Shown: piece after piece, positions 6,859 through 14,886 of the stretch
Position numbering within the stretch: the first letter of the stretch is position 1
How the letters are laid out: every line of letters starts with the position of its first letter
Source: Tunicatimonas sp964551335
GTDB lineage: Bacteria > Bacteroidota > Bacteroidia > Cytophagales > Cyclobacteriaceae
DNA length: 64,000 bases
Direction: 5' to 3'
NCBI GenBank assembly: GCA_964551335.1
Contig: CAZKCO010000024.1
Coordinates: 33,663-97,662 of the forward strand
Notes under the pieces: model-generated
Databases searched by the model: none
Told to the model about the DNA's origin: nothing
What the model saw: only the letters and a program-made list of their open reading frames with translations
Position numbers and translations under genes: made by a program

Positions 6859-7080
6859 ATGAAAGAGTTTGATCTTATTGCTTTAACAGAGTCTATTCCC
6901 GAATACGGTTTAGAAAAAGGAGATGTAGGCGCAATAGTGGCGGTATACGATGAGGGAAAAGGCTATGAGATAGAGTTTACTACCTATACGGGGGAAACTA
7001 TAGCAGTAATTACTGTTTCTTCTCACCAAATTCGTCCATTAGGAGAAAAAGAATTGATGAGTGCCCGGAGTTTAAGTTAA
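6859..7080 (+). CDS. DUF4926-type small beta-barrel protein, second gene of the unit
   Basis: The protein is 73 residues from the ATG at 6859; an upstream TTG at 6850 is in frame but less likely. The sequence MKEFDLIALTESIPEYGLEKGDVGAIV followed by YEIEFTTYTGETIAVITV and a final LRPL-like strand is the DUF4926 pattern. It predicts a compact SH3/KOW-like beta-barrel of unknown function. It directly follows the DUF6883 gene and is probably co-transcribed with it. Its stop codon TAA (7078-7080) lies in the first bases of dispersed repeat copy B, so the repeat abuts or has replaced the natural 3' end; the terminal MSARSLS is not conserved in the paralogue at 11876. Confidence 0.72.
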   Translation: MKEFDLIALTESIPEYGLEKGDVGAIVAVYDEGKGYEIEFTTYTGETIAVITVSSHQIRPLGEKELMSARSLS

Positions 7081-7147
7081 TTGCCCTACGGGCATGGATG
7101 TAACATCCATAGGCATTGTTGCCACGGGATTATAAATCCCGCGCAGC
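7076..7147 (+). repeat. dispersed three-hairpin repeat, copy B (truncated to the right half)
   Basis: Matches copy A from GTTAATTGCCC onward. It keeps all three palindromes: GCCCTACGGGC at 7083-7093, then the ATGGATG/CATCCAT stem, then the CGGGAT/ATCCCG stem, ending in GCGCAGCGTT. The left half is absent. Confidence 0.75.
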
Positions 7148-7297
7148 GTTAAGGGTTGGAACAAAGCGGATACTAACTGCTGCAAAAAGTGTAAGGCCCC
7201 TGCTTAAAACAGTTGGCGTAGCCCGATGTCCGTTTTTTCCTATACTTTGAAGTTTCTATTCTTTATTTTTACCGGGAGTTGAAAAAAACAGCCTACC

Positions 7298-7864
7298 ATG
7301 AAACCCACCTTGTTACTTATTTCTATCATCTGCCTATTGGCAGCAACTTCAGAAGCACAAACACTAAGTAAAGCTGAAAAAATTGAACGGGCATTATCGG
7401 CCGCACCTGCTTCGGTAGCTGAGCACGCTACGGTTATGGAATGGGAGAGTCGTACTGTATTGAAAGAAGGCAGCAGTGATTATATATGTTTCCCTACTAT
7501 TGGTGGAGCACCCTACCCCATGTGCATAGAGCAGGAATGGCTTGGTTTTATTGAAGCCATGCTCAGTGGAGCAGAAAAGCCCCCAACACCCAACCGAATG
7601 GCTATTGGATACTGGCTACAGGGTGCTCCGGCAATGAGCAATGAAACTCCATTTGCCACTCCCGAAGAAGCCGCCAATCATGTGATTGCCCCCGGTGATC
7701 CCCATCTTGCCATTTTGTTTCCTGATGAAGCGATGCTAGAAGGGTATCCGGATAATCCTGAACAGGGAGGTCCCTGGGTAATGTACAAGAATACCCCCTA
7801 CGTTCACTTAATGGTTCCAGCCCCCTCTCCATCAATAGCCGAAGCCGAAGTTTCCAATCGCTAG
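7298..7864 (+). CDS. conserved secreted protein of unknown function
   Basis: This 188-residue protein has a clear signal peptide (KPTLLLISIICLLAATSEAQ, cleavage after about residue 20). It then shows a pattern found in uncharacterised exported proteins of several phyla: KIERALSAAPASVAEHATVMEW, a CFP...PMC cysteine pair about 15 residues apart, GYWLQG, then HLAILFPDEAMLEGYP and GGPWVMYKNTPYVHLMVP. The two cysteines could form a disulfide. No enzyme motif is recognised. It is monocistronic, between repeat copies B and C, with no partner gene suggesting a role. Confidence 0.75.
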   Translation: MKPTLLLISIICLLAATSEAQTLSKAEKIERALSAAPASVAEHATVMEWESRTVLKEGSSDYICFPTIGGAPYPMCIEQEWLGFIEAMLSGAEKPPTPNRMAIGYWLQGAPAMSNETPFATPEEAANHVIAPGDPHLAILFPDEAMLEGYPDNPEQGGPWVMYKNTPYVHLMVPAPSPSIAEAEVSNR

Positions 7865-7922
7865 CAGCAGATATTGTCTACTTAAACCCGAAGCTAATTC
7901 ACATTAAGTGATGCCCTGCTAA

Positions 7923-8136
7923 GAGTAGTGTTCTGAAAGGTCACCCCGACCAGGTCACTATTCTTTTGTTAATGATAACGGGAGCTTTGTTTCGGGACGT
8001 GTAGTGGGTAAAGCATAGTCCAGCAGGATATCCTGCATCAGAACCACTACACTTGGCAAAGCGGTTCATCGCCCTACGGGCATGGATGTAACATCCATAG
8101 TGATTGATTGCCCGAGATTACAAATCCCGGGCAGCG
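7923..8136 (+). repeat. dispersed three-hairpin repeat, copy C (full length)
   Basis: Begins GTAGTGTTCTGAAAGGTCAC like copy A and ends with the same palindromes: GCCCTACGGGC (8071-8081), ATGGATGTAACATCCAT (8082-8098) and a third stem around GATTACAAATC that has one mismatch. The rest of the 7865-8319 gap holds no recognisable gene. Confidence 0.75.
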
Positions 8137-8319
8137 TTTAGGTAAATTTTGTTGCTAAGCTTGCCGTATCGGGGCGCAGTCCTTGGCAAAATCGGGGCTA
8201 TTGTGGAACTGCCTTAATGGAATTGAGGGCGCGTTGATAATGTGGGATGACTGATTTTTTTCCTGGACTATTATAGCTTTAACCGAATCTATTCCTGAAA
8301 ATAGATAGGAAGCCGCCCA

Positions 8320-9228
8320 TTAGTTATTATTGCTGAGATAGCGAACGTTCGTCATCTCTTCGGAAACCCGCCAGAGACGTTTGGCAATTTGCTGATCTTG
8401 GGAGTAATCATCCGAATCTACCTCGGTAGGATAACCTCTCATTTCCCGAAAACCATCGGGGCCAATAAACTCCCCACCGCGTATACTTTCCCCTAAAGCC
8501 GCGTATAAAACCGGTAATGCCCCTTTTTCGGCACTCTGCAGGAAGAGTGCTCCTAAGGGTCTGATCAAAGTGGGGAAATACTGGTCCAGATTGGTTTTGG
8601 AAAGTCCCGGATGAGCGGCTACCGAAGAAGTGTTACTACCCGTGGCGGATAATCTGCGCTGGAGCTCGTAGGCAAACATCAGGCAGGCCCGCTTGCTTTG
8701 TCCGTAGGCCCGACGCTTGCTGTAGCCTTGCGTAAAGTGCAAATCGTCAAACTCAATCTCGGCCCACTTATAGGATAAACTGCTTAAGGTCACCACCCGG
8801 GAATCCGAGCTGGTGGTAAGCATCGGCAGCAACAATCCGGTAAGCGCAAAGTGACCAATGTAGTTGGTGGCCAGCTGATTTTCAAAACCATCTTCCGTCT
8901 CTTTGTAGGGCGACATCATAATGCCCGCGTTGTTGATGAGCAGGTCTAAGCGGTCGTACTTCTGTTGAAACTGCTCAACGAATTGTCTGACTGAGTCCAG
9001 GCTACTTACATCAATCTTCAGGATATCGATACGAGCCTTCGGATTATTGCTCACTATTTCGGTTTTTGCTTTTTCGGCCTTTTGCGTATTTCGGCAAGCC
9101 AGCACTACTTTCACCTCTTTCCGGGCTAACCCCCGGGCAGTTTCGTAGCCGATTCCGCTATTAGCCCCGGTCACAATTGCCACTCGCCCCGTCTGAAGCG
9201 GCACCCGGTCAATATTCCATTTATCCAT
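8320..9228 (-). CDS. short-chain dehydrogenase/reductase, retinol-dehydrogenase-like
   Basis: The 302-residue protein has all the classical SDR elements. The cofactor loop TGANSGIG is at 20-27, with an arginine-bearing ACRNTQKAEKA that favours NADP. NNAG is at 99-102, the catalytic serine in VVTLSSLSYKW (about 149-150), and the YxxxK pair is Y175 and K179. The overall arrangement and extended C-terminal part are those of the WWOX/retinol-dehydrogenase-like SDR subgroup. The substrate is unknown. It is the last minus-strand gene of this stretch, separated from the Gfo/Idh/MocA gene by a hairpin at 9380-9410, so it is probably its own transcription unit. Confidence 0.9.
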   Translation of the reverse strand: MDKWNIDRVPLQTGRVAIVTGANSGIGYETARGLARKEVKVVLACRNTQKAEKAKTEIVSNNPKARIDILKIDVSSLDSVRQFVEQFQQKYDRLDLLINNAGIMMSPYKETEDGFENQLATNYIGHFALTGLLLPMLTTSSDSRVVTLSSLSYKWAEIEFDDLHFTQGYSKRRAYGQSKRACLMFAYELQRRLSATGSNTSSVAAHPGLSKTNLDQYFPTLIRPLGALFLQSAEKGALPVLYAALGESIRGGEFIGPDGFREMRGYPTEVDSDDYSQDQQIAKRLWRVSEEMTNVRYLSNNN

Positions 9229-9379
9229 TGCTTATTTTACTAGTCATTATCTTAATAAACACTAATAAGCTACTAATTCGGCGGTGATTGGTTTAATTTT
9301 TAATACTTCAAGGAGCTCATTTATACAGAAAATAATAACCCTCCAATTTTATAGGAGGCTGCCGAGACCATAAAATAAC

Positions 9380-9410
9380 AACAGGCGAAGTAGTTTTTAC
9401 CTCGCCTGTT
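9380..9410. terminator. bidirectional terminator candidate
   Basis: The arms AACAGGCGA and TCGCCTGTT form a perfect 9-bp stem with a 13-nt loop. TTTTAT follows on the plus side and TTGTTATTTTA on the minus side. It lies 28 nt beyond the Gfo/Idh/MocA stop and would end that minus-strand transcript. Confidence 0.6.
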
Positions 9411-9437
9411 TTATGCTTGCTATTTAGACTTAATAGT

Positions 9438-10598
9438 TTACTTTTCGATCCAATCCACTCCGGTGTCTTTCCAACTGCGATCGGCCGCCGAGTCTAGCAC
9501 GGCTTCGCATACCTTCTGGGTTTCGTGAGCATCTTTGAAGGTCGGATGGCAGGCATCGCCGCCTTCCAGGCTCTTCAGAAAATCAGCTACCTGATGGATG
9601 AAGGAGTGCTCATAGCCGATGCCTAAGCCGGGTACCCACCACTTGTCCATATAGGGCTGATCGCCGTCCGTTACGTGGATAGAGCGCCAACCCCGCACGA
9701 TAGATTCGTCGCGATGATCGAAGTACTCCAACCGGTTCAGGTCGTGCAAATCCCAGCGGATAGAGGCGTGCTCGCCGTTAATCTCAAAGGTATACAGTGC
9801 TTTATGTCCCCGGGCGTAGCGGGTAGATTCAAACAAGCCCAGCGAACCGTTGGCAAAGTGGCAGTGGAAGATACAGGCATCGTCAATGCCGACCTTCTTT
9901 TTCTCACCACTCCCCGCGTGTACCCGTTCCTTTACAAAAGTTTCGGTTACAGCCGAAACATCAGAAATGCCGCCGTTTAGCCACATGGCGGTATCAATAC
10001 AGTGCGCCAGCAAATCGCCGGTTACGCCGGAACCCGCTGCGTCTACATCCAGTCGCCAGGTACCTTCCCCACCCTGCGGCACTTCCGGACTAATCGTCCA
10101 GTCCTGCAGGAAGTTAGCCCGGTAGTGAAAAATCTTGCCAAGTTTGCCGGAATCAATTACCTGCTTCGCCAAGGTCACCGCGGGCAGGCGACGGTAGTTG
10201 TACCAGACGGTGTTAGCCACTCCGGCTTTTTCTACCGCATCAACCATTTTCTGAGATTCTTCCAGGGTGCGGGCCAAAGGTTTCTCGCAGAGGATCATCT
10301 TCCCGGCTTCCGCCGCGGCAATGGCAATTTCGGCGTGGGTATCGTTGGGAGTACAGATATCTACCGCGTCAATATCATCGCGGGCGATCAGGGCTTTCCA
10401 GTCGGTTTCGTACGACTCGTACCCCCACTGCTCAGCAAAGGCTTTCACTTTGTCTTCGCTTCGCGAGCAAACAGCTTTAAGCACCGGTTGGTACTGCAAA
10501 TCAGGGAAGAAATTGGGTACCCGATTATAACCATTGGAGTGGGTTCTTCCCATGAAGCCTCGCCCAATGGTTCCGATTCTTAATTCTTTTTTATCCAT
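9438..10598 (-). CDS. Gfo/Idh/MocA-family sugar oxidoreductase
   Basis: The 386-residue protein opens with the dinucleotide-binding IGTIGRGFMG (8-17). It has the family lysine in CEKPLARTLEE (E105-K106-P107). The C-terminal substrate domain contains GDLLAHCIDTAMWL, where the aspartate/histidine pair is catalytic in relatives. Members use tightly held NAD(P) to oxidise a sugar hydroxyl, often at C3, or to reduce the keto sugar. It is the last gene of a minus-strand sugar cluster (15738 down to 9438) with two TIM-barrel isomerases, a cupin, DUF4432 and DUF1080. That context suggests 3-keto-glycoside chemistry, though the individual substrate cannot be read from sequence. Confidence 0.92.
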   Translation of the reverse strand: MDKKELRIGTIGRGFMGRTHSNGYNRVPNFFPDLQYQPVLKAVCSRSEDKVKAFAEQWGYESYETDWKALIARDDIDAVDICTPNDTHAEIAIAAAEAGKMILCEKPLARTLEESQKMVDAVEKAGVANTVWYNYRRLPAVTLAKQVIDSGKLGKIFHYRANFLQDWTISPEVPQGGEGTWRLDVDAAGSGVTGDLLAHCIDTAMWLNGGISDVSAVTETFVKERVHAGSGEKKKVGIDDACIFHCHFANGSLGLFESTRYARGHKALYTFEINGEHASIRWDLHDLNRLEYFDHRDESIVRGWRSIHVTDGDQPYMDKWWVPGLGIGYEHSFIHQVADFLKSLEGGDACHPTFKDAHETQKVCEAVLDSAADRSWKDTGVDWIEK

Positions 10599-10797
10599 AA
10601 ATTCTGTAGTGTTATTGTGTTATGGTATTTAAGTGTTAGAGTGGAAGGTGTTACAGTATTTAAGTGGTTCGAAGTATTGTTACAGGAGGTACATAGAATG
10701 CCTGATAAAACAATCATGCATTGGAAAACCCCACAAATCTATATCGCTCGAACACCACGCGTCGGCCGCCTTAACACTATAACACCGCGTAGCAACA

Positions 10798-11841
10798 CTA
10801 CGCTAACTGCATTTCATCCCAGCCGTGCTTCTGGCGGACTTTGATCATGAGGGCGAGGATGTCGTTCCAGGTCTGCTGCTTTTCCATCACGTCGTTATCG
10901 AACATACAACCATCCCAGCAGATATGCTTGAAGGCTTTTGTCGGATTACCGTTTTCGTCGCGCATCCAGTAGCCCGCATCATGTACCACATCCAGTTTTC
11001 CGTTGGGGTCCGTCGCCAGACAGTGGCGGCCGGTTTTGTCGTGGGAGCCGGTTCCGTGCACCGTACCGTCGTTTTGCGCTACGTGGAAGTCAATCGTCCA
11101 GGGACGCAGCGCATTGGTTATTTTTTTCAACCCTTCGGCTAAGGTTTCGTGGTCGTTCCAGTCAAAATCCTTGGGAAGAATACGGTCTTCGGGCTTGTTA
11201 AAGCCCAGCAGGTACAGCATGGTATGGGCCAGGTCAGCTTGAAAGCCAATATTCGGACGGTCTACGGATTCCAGCGTGTTAACCATCGTTTTCCAGCTAT
11301 GCATACCGCCCCAGCAGATTTCGCCCTCAGCCGCTAGCTTTTCGTTGTAGTCGGCGGCCACGTCGCAGGCTTCCCGGAAAGTTTTCACGATCAGCTTATT
11401 GCTACCTTCAGGATCTTTTGACCACTGTTCCGGACTGGAAGCCGTGTCAATCCGGATAACGCCGTAGGAGCGCACTCCGTGCTCGCGCAGTACTTTTCCG
11501 AAGTGGCAGGATTTGCGCACCATTTCTACAAAGGTTTTACGGTCTTCGTCGCTACCCAAAACAGGACCGCCCCAAACGGGTGCTACCAGGCTGCCTACAT
11601 TGAGATTATACCCGGCAATTTTGTCCGCCAGCTTTTTAATTTCATCGTCCGAACTGTTTATATCAATATGCGGATCAAGCAGACCGAGATCAACTCCGTC
11701 GAACTTCACTCCGTCTACTTCGGCCGCAGCGGTCATTTCCAGCATTTTATCAAAGGGAATAACCGGTTCGGAGTCCGGGCCTTTGCCGACAATGCCGGGC
11801 CAGGTTGCGTTGTGTAATTTGGGATACTTATGATCGCTCAT
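10798..11841 (-). CDS. sugar phosphate isomerase/epimerase, TIM-barrel (AP-endonuclease-2-like)
   Basis: The 347-residue protein has the xylose-isomerase-like TIM-barrel pattern: an early VDGVKFDGVDLGLLDPHIDI, mid-barrel GVIRIDT, a GGMHSWKTM strand, NIGFQADLAHTM and WTIDFHVAQNDG. These supply the acidic and histidine ligands of a divalent metal. Such proteins isomerise, epimerise, or in newer work eliminate across keto sugars. It has no signal peptide. It lies between the Gfo/Idh/MocA gene (199 nt apart) and the embedded DUF4926 gene. It is divergent in sequence from the second TIM-barrel gene at 14887, so the two probably do different steps. Confidence 0.85.
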   Translation of the reverse strand: MSDHKYPKLHNATWPGIVGKGPDSEPVIPFDKMLEMTAAAEVDGVKFDGVDLGLLDPHIDINSSDDEIKKLADKIAGYNLNVGSLVAPVWGGPVLGSDEDRKTFVEMVRKSCHFGKVLREHGVRSYGVIRIDTASSPEQWSKDPEGSNKLIVKTFREACDVAADYNEKLAAEGEICWGGMHSWKTMVNTLESVDRPNIGFQADLAHTMLYLLGFNKPEDRILPKDFDWNDHETLAEGLKKITNALRPWTIDFHVAQNDGTVHGTGSHDKTGRHCLATDPNGKLDVVHDAGYWMRDENGNPTKAFKHICWDGCMFDNDVMEKQQTWNDILALMIKVRQKHGWDEMQLA

Positions 11842-11875
11842 AACGTCAGGTTGTTTTGTTGGTGAAAAAATTTAT

Positions 11876-12127
11876 TTATGTTATTGTTTCAGTTTCAAGC
11901 GGTTTGCCGCCCAAGTGTAGGAGCATCAGATCTTCGTTAGTTAGTGCCAGGGTTGCTATCGTTTTACCTTGTTTATCGGCAAACTCAATTTCGTAAACTC
12001 TCTCGTCTAATTCCTCTACGACTGTCCCTACTTGTCCTTTTACCAATCTCTCTTCAGGCATATCCTTCAACAGGGCTACTACATCCAGTAACTTCAAGGG
12101 TGATTTATTGGTACGATTCTTTTTCAT
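11876..12127 (-). CDS. DUF4926-type small protein, second copy
   Basis: The protein is 83 residues long: PLKLLDVVALLKDMPEERLV, KGQVGTVVEEL, VYEIEFADKQGKTIATLAL and a final LMLLHLGG. This is the same beta-barrel pattern as the DUF4926 protein at 6859, with a longer charged N-terminus (MKKNRTNKS). It starts 2 nt after the stop of the broken DUF6883 gene, the same order as in the intact pair. It remains open and well formed although its partner is interrupted. It sits inside a sugar-catabolic cluster with which it has no evident link. Confidence 0.72.
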   Translation of the reverse strand: MKKNRTNKSPLKLLDVVALLKDMPEERLVKGQVGTVVEELDERVYEIEFADKQGKTIATLALTNEDLMLLHLGGKPLETETIT

Positions 12128-12129
12128 AA

Positions 12130-12465
12130 TTATTTCACATAGCAGGATGTCAACTTCGGAAAGCCCTCGTCTTTCTCAATGATCCATCCAGTTCTCACGA
12201 TCGCTTCTTTGTCTAAATTACGAATTTTCATATCAACCGTATATCTCTCGCCGTATTGATCTTCTCGTACAAAAATAGCCTCATGTTTCGATAATGACTT
12301 GAGTATAGCTTCTCTTTATAGATCTGCATCATAGCGGGTAAAGCCTAACGCTGATTCAAAAACTACTGCTTTATCTTTCCCTACCGGATGGGAAAGATTC
12401 AAACAATAGTCAGCCAATTTTTCTATCGCAACAAAAGCTTGTTCATAATTTGGCAGTAAATTCAT
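12130..12465 (-). pseudogene. DUF6883-type gene broken by an in-frame stop
   Basis: The ATG at 12465 opens MNLLPNYEQAFVAIEKLADY, and HPVGKDKAVVFESALGF follows. This aligns along its whole length with the intact DUF6883 protein at 6509. Codon 50 is TAA (12318-12316), at the place where the intact copy reads ILQEAL; here it is DL-stop-REAIL. The frame then continues for 61 sensible codons (KHEAIFVREDQYGERYTVDM..., ending SCYVK) to a TAA at 12132-12130. Total length (112 codons) equals that of the intact copy. A single substitution from CAA, GAA or AAA would explain it. A sequencing error is possible. Confidence 0.75.
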
Positions 12466-12553
12466 TAATCCATCCTAGCACCCTTTAATTTACCGAAAGT
12501 AGTCGTTCCTCCCAAACTATCGTTACTTGATACTCCTGATAGGGAGACTATAC

Positions 12554-13795
12554 TCACATAATATCAGCCGGTAGATCAGGATTTTTAGGGCCGAAGTGCT
12601 TGAGCATCACGATGGGGTCAGTAGCCGATTGATTAGTGATCTTCACTCCTTCTTTAGCCGCCGCTTCACTGACGAAGTACTCATCCTGCGTCAGTTGGCC
12701 GTAGCGAATCATGGTAGGAGTTTCAATATTCCAGCTGCCCATGGTGCCGTGTCCCTGCATCATAATCATACCGTAGGCGGCACTGTCTTTTATAGTTACC
12801 GTTTGGCCGGGCAGTACGGTCAGTTCCTTCGCACTAAAATCATGGGAACGATAGCAAATCCATTTTTCTACGTAACCCTCCATCGCTCGGCGATCCGATT
12901 CGTTTTCCGGCTTAACCAGTACCGGAGCCATAAAGCGGGTTTCCAGCAGATTCGGATTAGTGTTTAGCTCCCAGTCGATGACTTCCATTAGTTGGTTGTA
13001 GTCACCCATACGGTCTTCGGGCGTCCCGTTCCACAGAAGTTCTTCGGGAATAATGGCTTCGTTCACCAGCGATTGATACATGGCGAATACATCGGAGGCC
13101 TTCTGAGGCTCGTAAGTACACATACTGCCGGGAGCGTGCAGCATACCCGGAGGCACATCCCAACCGGTGCCAGGCTCTAGCCGGAAAGCCGATGAATAAT
13201 TAGTGATTTTGTTATCGCCCTTAGTGAAGTTTTTCAAACACTCCAGAATCTGCTCCTTAGTAGTACCGGGCGTAATCCCGAAGAAAGTATAGGGAAAATC
13301 TCCCCCGTGGTTGTTCACCTGAGGTGGGAAGTAGTAGGCTTCGGGCTTGCCCTTCTGCCCGATTTTCGCCGCGTGCTCATCGTTATGGTGAATGTGGTGC
13401 GGCAGCGGCCCCATGTTATCGAAGAATTTGGAGTACATGGGCCAGCTTTGGTGTTCATCCCAGATCCGATCACCGATCAGCGCGCCTTTCAGTTCTTCTA
13501 CCGCATCGCGCAGCAGAAACTGCTTTTCCTGACTGCCGTCGGTAAACACTACGGCACTTAAGCCTTCGTTTTCACCAGTTAATGGTCCGTTTTTAGCGGG
13601 AGTGGTGGATGAGAACCAGCGTTCGTCAATACCCCCCCGTTCTCCACCCAGCACGTAATAATCGTCGGGGTGAAGTTTGATTCGGCGGCCAGGGACGCAA
13701 AATGAACGGGGCACCCAGGTAGGAGTTAACCGCAAAATTCCTTGGCCCTGATCAAGGGCATCCTGCATCACGCTTATGTCTTCTAGCATTTTCAT
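12554..13795 (-). CDS. mannose-6-phosphate-isomerase-like cupin enzyme
   Basis: The 413-residue protein has a class-I phosphomannose-isomerase-like core. The metal-site region is LPHHIHHNDEHA (H133, H134, H136, H137, E140, H141 are the candidates) and the second half-site is PPGMLHAPGS (H220). A second cupin-like barrel near the C-terminus contains VLPGQTVTIKDSAAYGM. The motif spacing differs from true ManA proteins, so a related sugar isomerase is as likely as mannose-6-phosphate isomerisation. It lies 10 nt from the DUF4432 gene and is clearly in the same operon. The embedded DUF6883/DUF4926 pair begins 88 nt past its stop. Confidence 0.8.
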   Translation of the reverse strand: MKMLEDISVMQDALDQGQGILRLTPTWVPRSFCVPGRRIKLHPDDYYVLGGERGGIDERWFSSTTPAKNGPLTGENEGLSAVVFTDGSQEKQFLLRDAVEELKGALIGDRIWDEHQSWPMYSKFFDNMGPLPHHIHHNDEHAAKIGQKGKPEAYYFPPQVNNHGGDFPYTFFGITPGTTKEQILECLKNFTKGDNKITNYSSAFRLEPGTGWDVPPGMLHAPGSMCTYEPQKASDVFAMYQSLVNEAIIPEELLWNGTPEDRMGDYNQLMEVIDWELNTNPNLLETRFMAPVLVKPENESDRRAMEGYVEKWICYRSHDFSAKELTVLPGQTVTIKDSAAYGMIMMQGHGTMGSWNIETPTMIRYGQLTQDEYFVSEAAAKEGVKITNQSATDPIVMLKHFGPKNPDLPADIM

Positions 13796-13805
13796 ATCGT
13801 ATAGT

Positions 13806-14885
13806 TCATGTTAAGTGGTTGTTTAAAAAATGGTTAATGCTTGATTCTTTGGTTAATACTTCAATCTCCAGTGAATACTCCCGGCTTTCGCCCGGCTCGA
13901 GGAAAATTAAAGTGTTATTAGCCCGGGCTTTGGCTTGTCCGATGGGCGGATTGGTACCCGGCTCCAGTCCGGTTACATACTCTCCCTTCCCCCAGTGTTG
14001 CCAGTTGGTAAGCCAGGGCATTTGTTGCTTCGGAAAGTGTAGGGCTACCGCCAGATTAAGTCGAGGGTTATGCACCCCGCATACGCAACTGCCGCGCTCA
14101 TTAGCCTCAATGTCAATGAAGGCTACATCTTCGCCGGTACCAGCGTGCTCATTTAGCGGGGGCGGGCACTTACGAAAATCATTATCCTGGTTGAAAATTC
14201 GTCCTGGCTCACCGGTGGGAGTCTGCCAGTCGCCCCGCCACAGAAGGGTTGCTCCTTCATCTACCAGCGGCCAGCCGAAGTTGCAGTGGTACAATAGCAT
14301 ATGCGGTGCCGGAGTATTACCCCGGTTGATCACCTTATCGGCAATATGAATTACCGAGCTTCCGATGGTACTGGAAACTGTCCGATACATTTCTAGGGAT
14401 GGTCCAAATACCTGCGCTTGCTTTATGCAGCCGGTGATACTCATATCCAACTGCCCCGACCGAATATCGGGCTGAATCACAGATTCTATTGCAGCGGGAG
14501 TATTGCTGATTCGTCCGTGCAGACCCCGCTCACCATACTCGTCTTTTTCAGGGCCGCCGATGTGGGTCAGGCCGCAGGTGGTAAGCAACCCGCCTCCAAA
14601 AGTTCTCAGCCAGTTCATTCCCTGATTAGCCGAGGCTTGCGGGGCAGTTACCCCACCGTGGCTGAGCCAGGCCAGGCTATGCTGCTGATAGAAGGCGTCC
14701 GCAATATCCATCGCCCGATCCAGTGCCACTTTATAGCGCAATCCGGAGCCGGTGTTGACCCAGGCAATGCGGGTTCCTCGTCCCAAGCCGTTATCTAGTA
14801 CGGAGGTTTCGATGCCGCCGAGTTGAGCCGGATTAGACAGCTTTTCAGTCCAGGCGGGCAATATGGAAGCTTTTTCTTCTGCCAA
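13806..14885 (-). CDS. DUF4432 family (aldose-1-epimerase-like) protein
   Basis: The 359-residue protein has the DUF4432 signature: GGIETSVLDNGLGRGTRIAW near the start, VALDRAMDIADA (where the family keeps R and D residues), FGGGLLTTCGLTHIGGP, then GEYGLHG-like GERGLHGRISNTPA and the late VTGLEPGTNPP. The fold is a galactose-mutarotase-type beta-sandwich, so a role in anomerisation or recognition of a sugar is plausible but unproven. It lies 1 nt from the upstream TIM-barrel gene and 10 nt from the cupin gene, so it is part of the same transcript. No signal peptide is seen. Confidence 0.85.
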   Translation of the reverse strand: MAEEKASILPAWTEKLSNPAQLGGIETSVLDNGLGRGTRIAWVNTGSGLRYKVALDRAMDIADAFYQQHSLAWLSHGGVTAPQASANQGMNWLRTFGGGLLTTCGLTHIGGPEKDEYGERGLHGRISNTPAAIESVIQPDIRSGQLDMSITGCIKQAQVFGPSLEMYRTVSSTIGSSVIHIADKVINRGNTPAPHMLLYHCNFGWPLVDEGATLLWRGDWQTPTGEPGRIFNQDNDFRKCPPPLNEHAGTGEDVAFIDIEANERGSCVCGVHNPRLNLAVALHFPKQQMPWLTNWQHWGKGEYVTGLEPGTNPPIGQAKARANNTLIFLEPGESREYSLEIEVLTKESSINHFLNNHLT

Positions 14886-14886
14886 T

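Noticed and set aside
6509..7080. Calling the DUF6883-DUF4926 pair a toxin-antitoxin system
   Set aside because: Gene order and pairing fit, but no toxic activity or interaction can be seen from sequence; kept as a hypothesis in findings.
10002..10583. 193-residue plus-strand open frame
   Set aside because: It is antisense to the clearly real Gfo/Idh/MocA gene and has no family resemblance.
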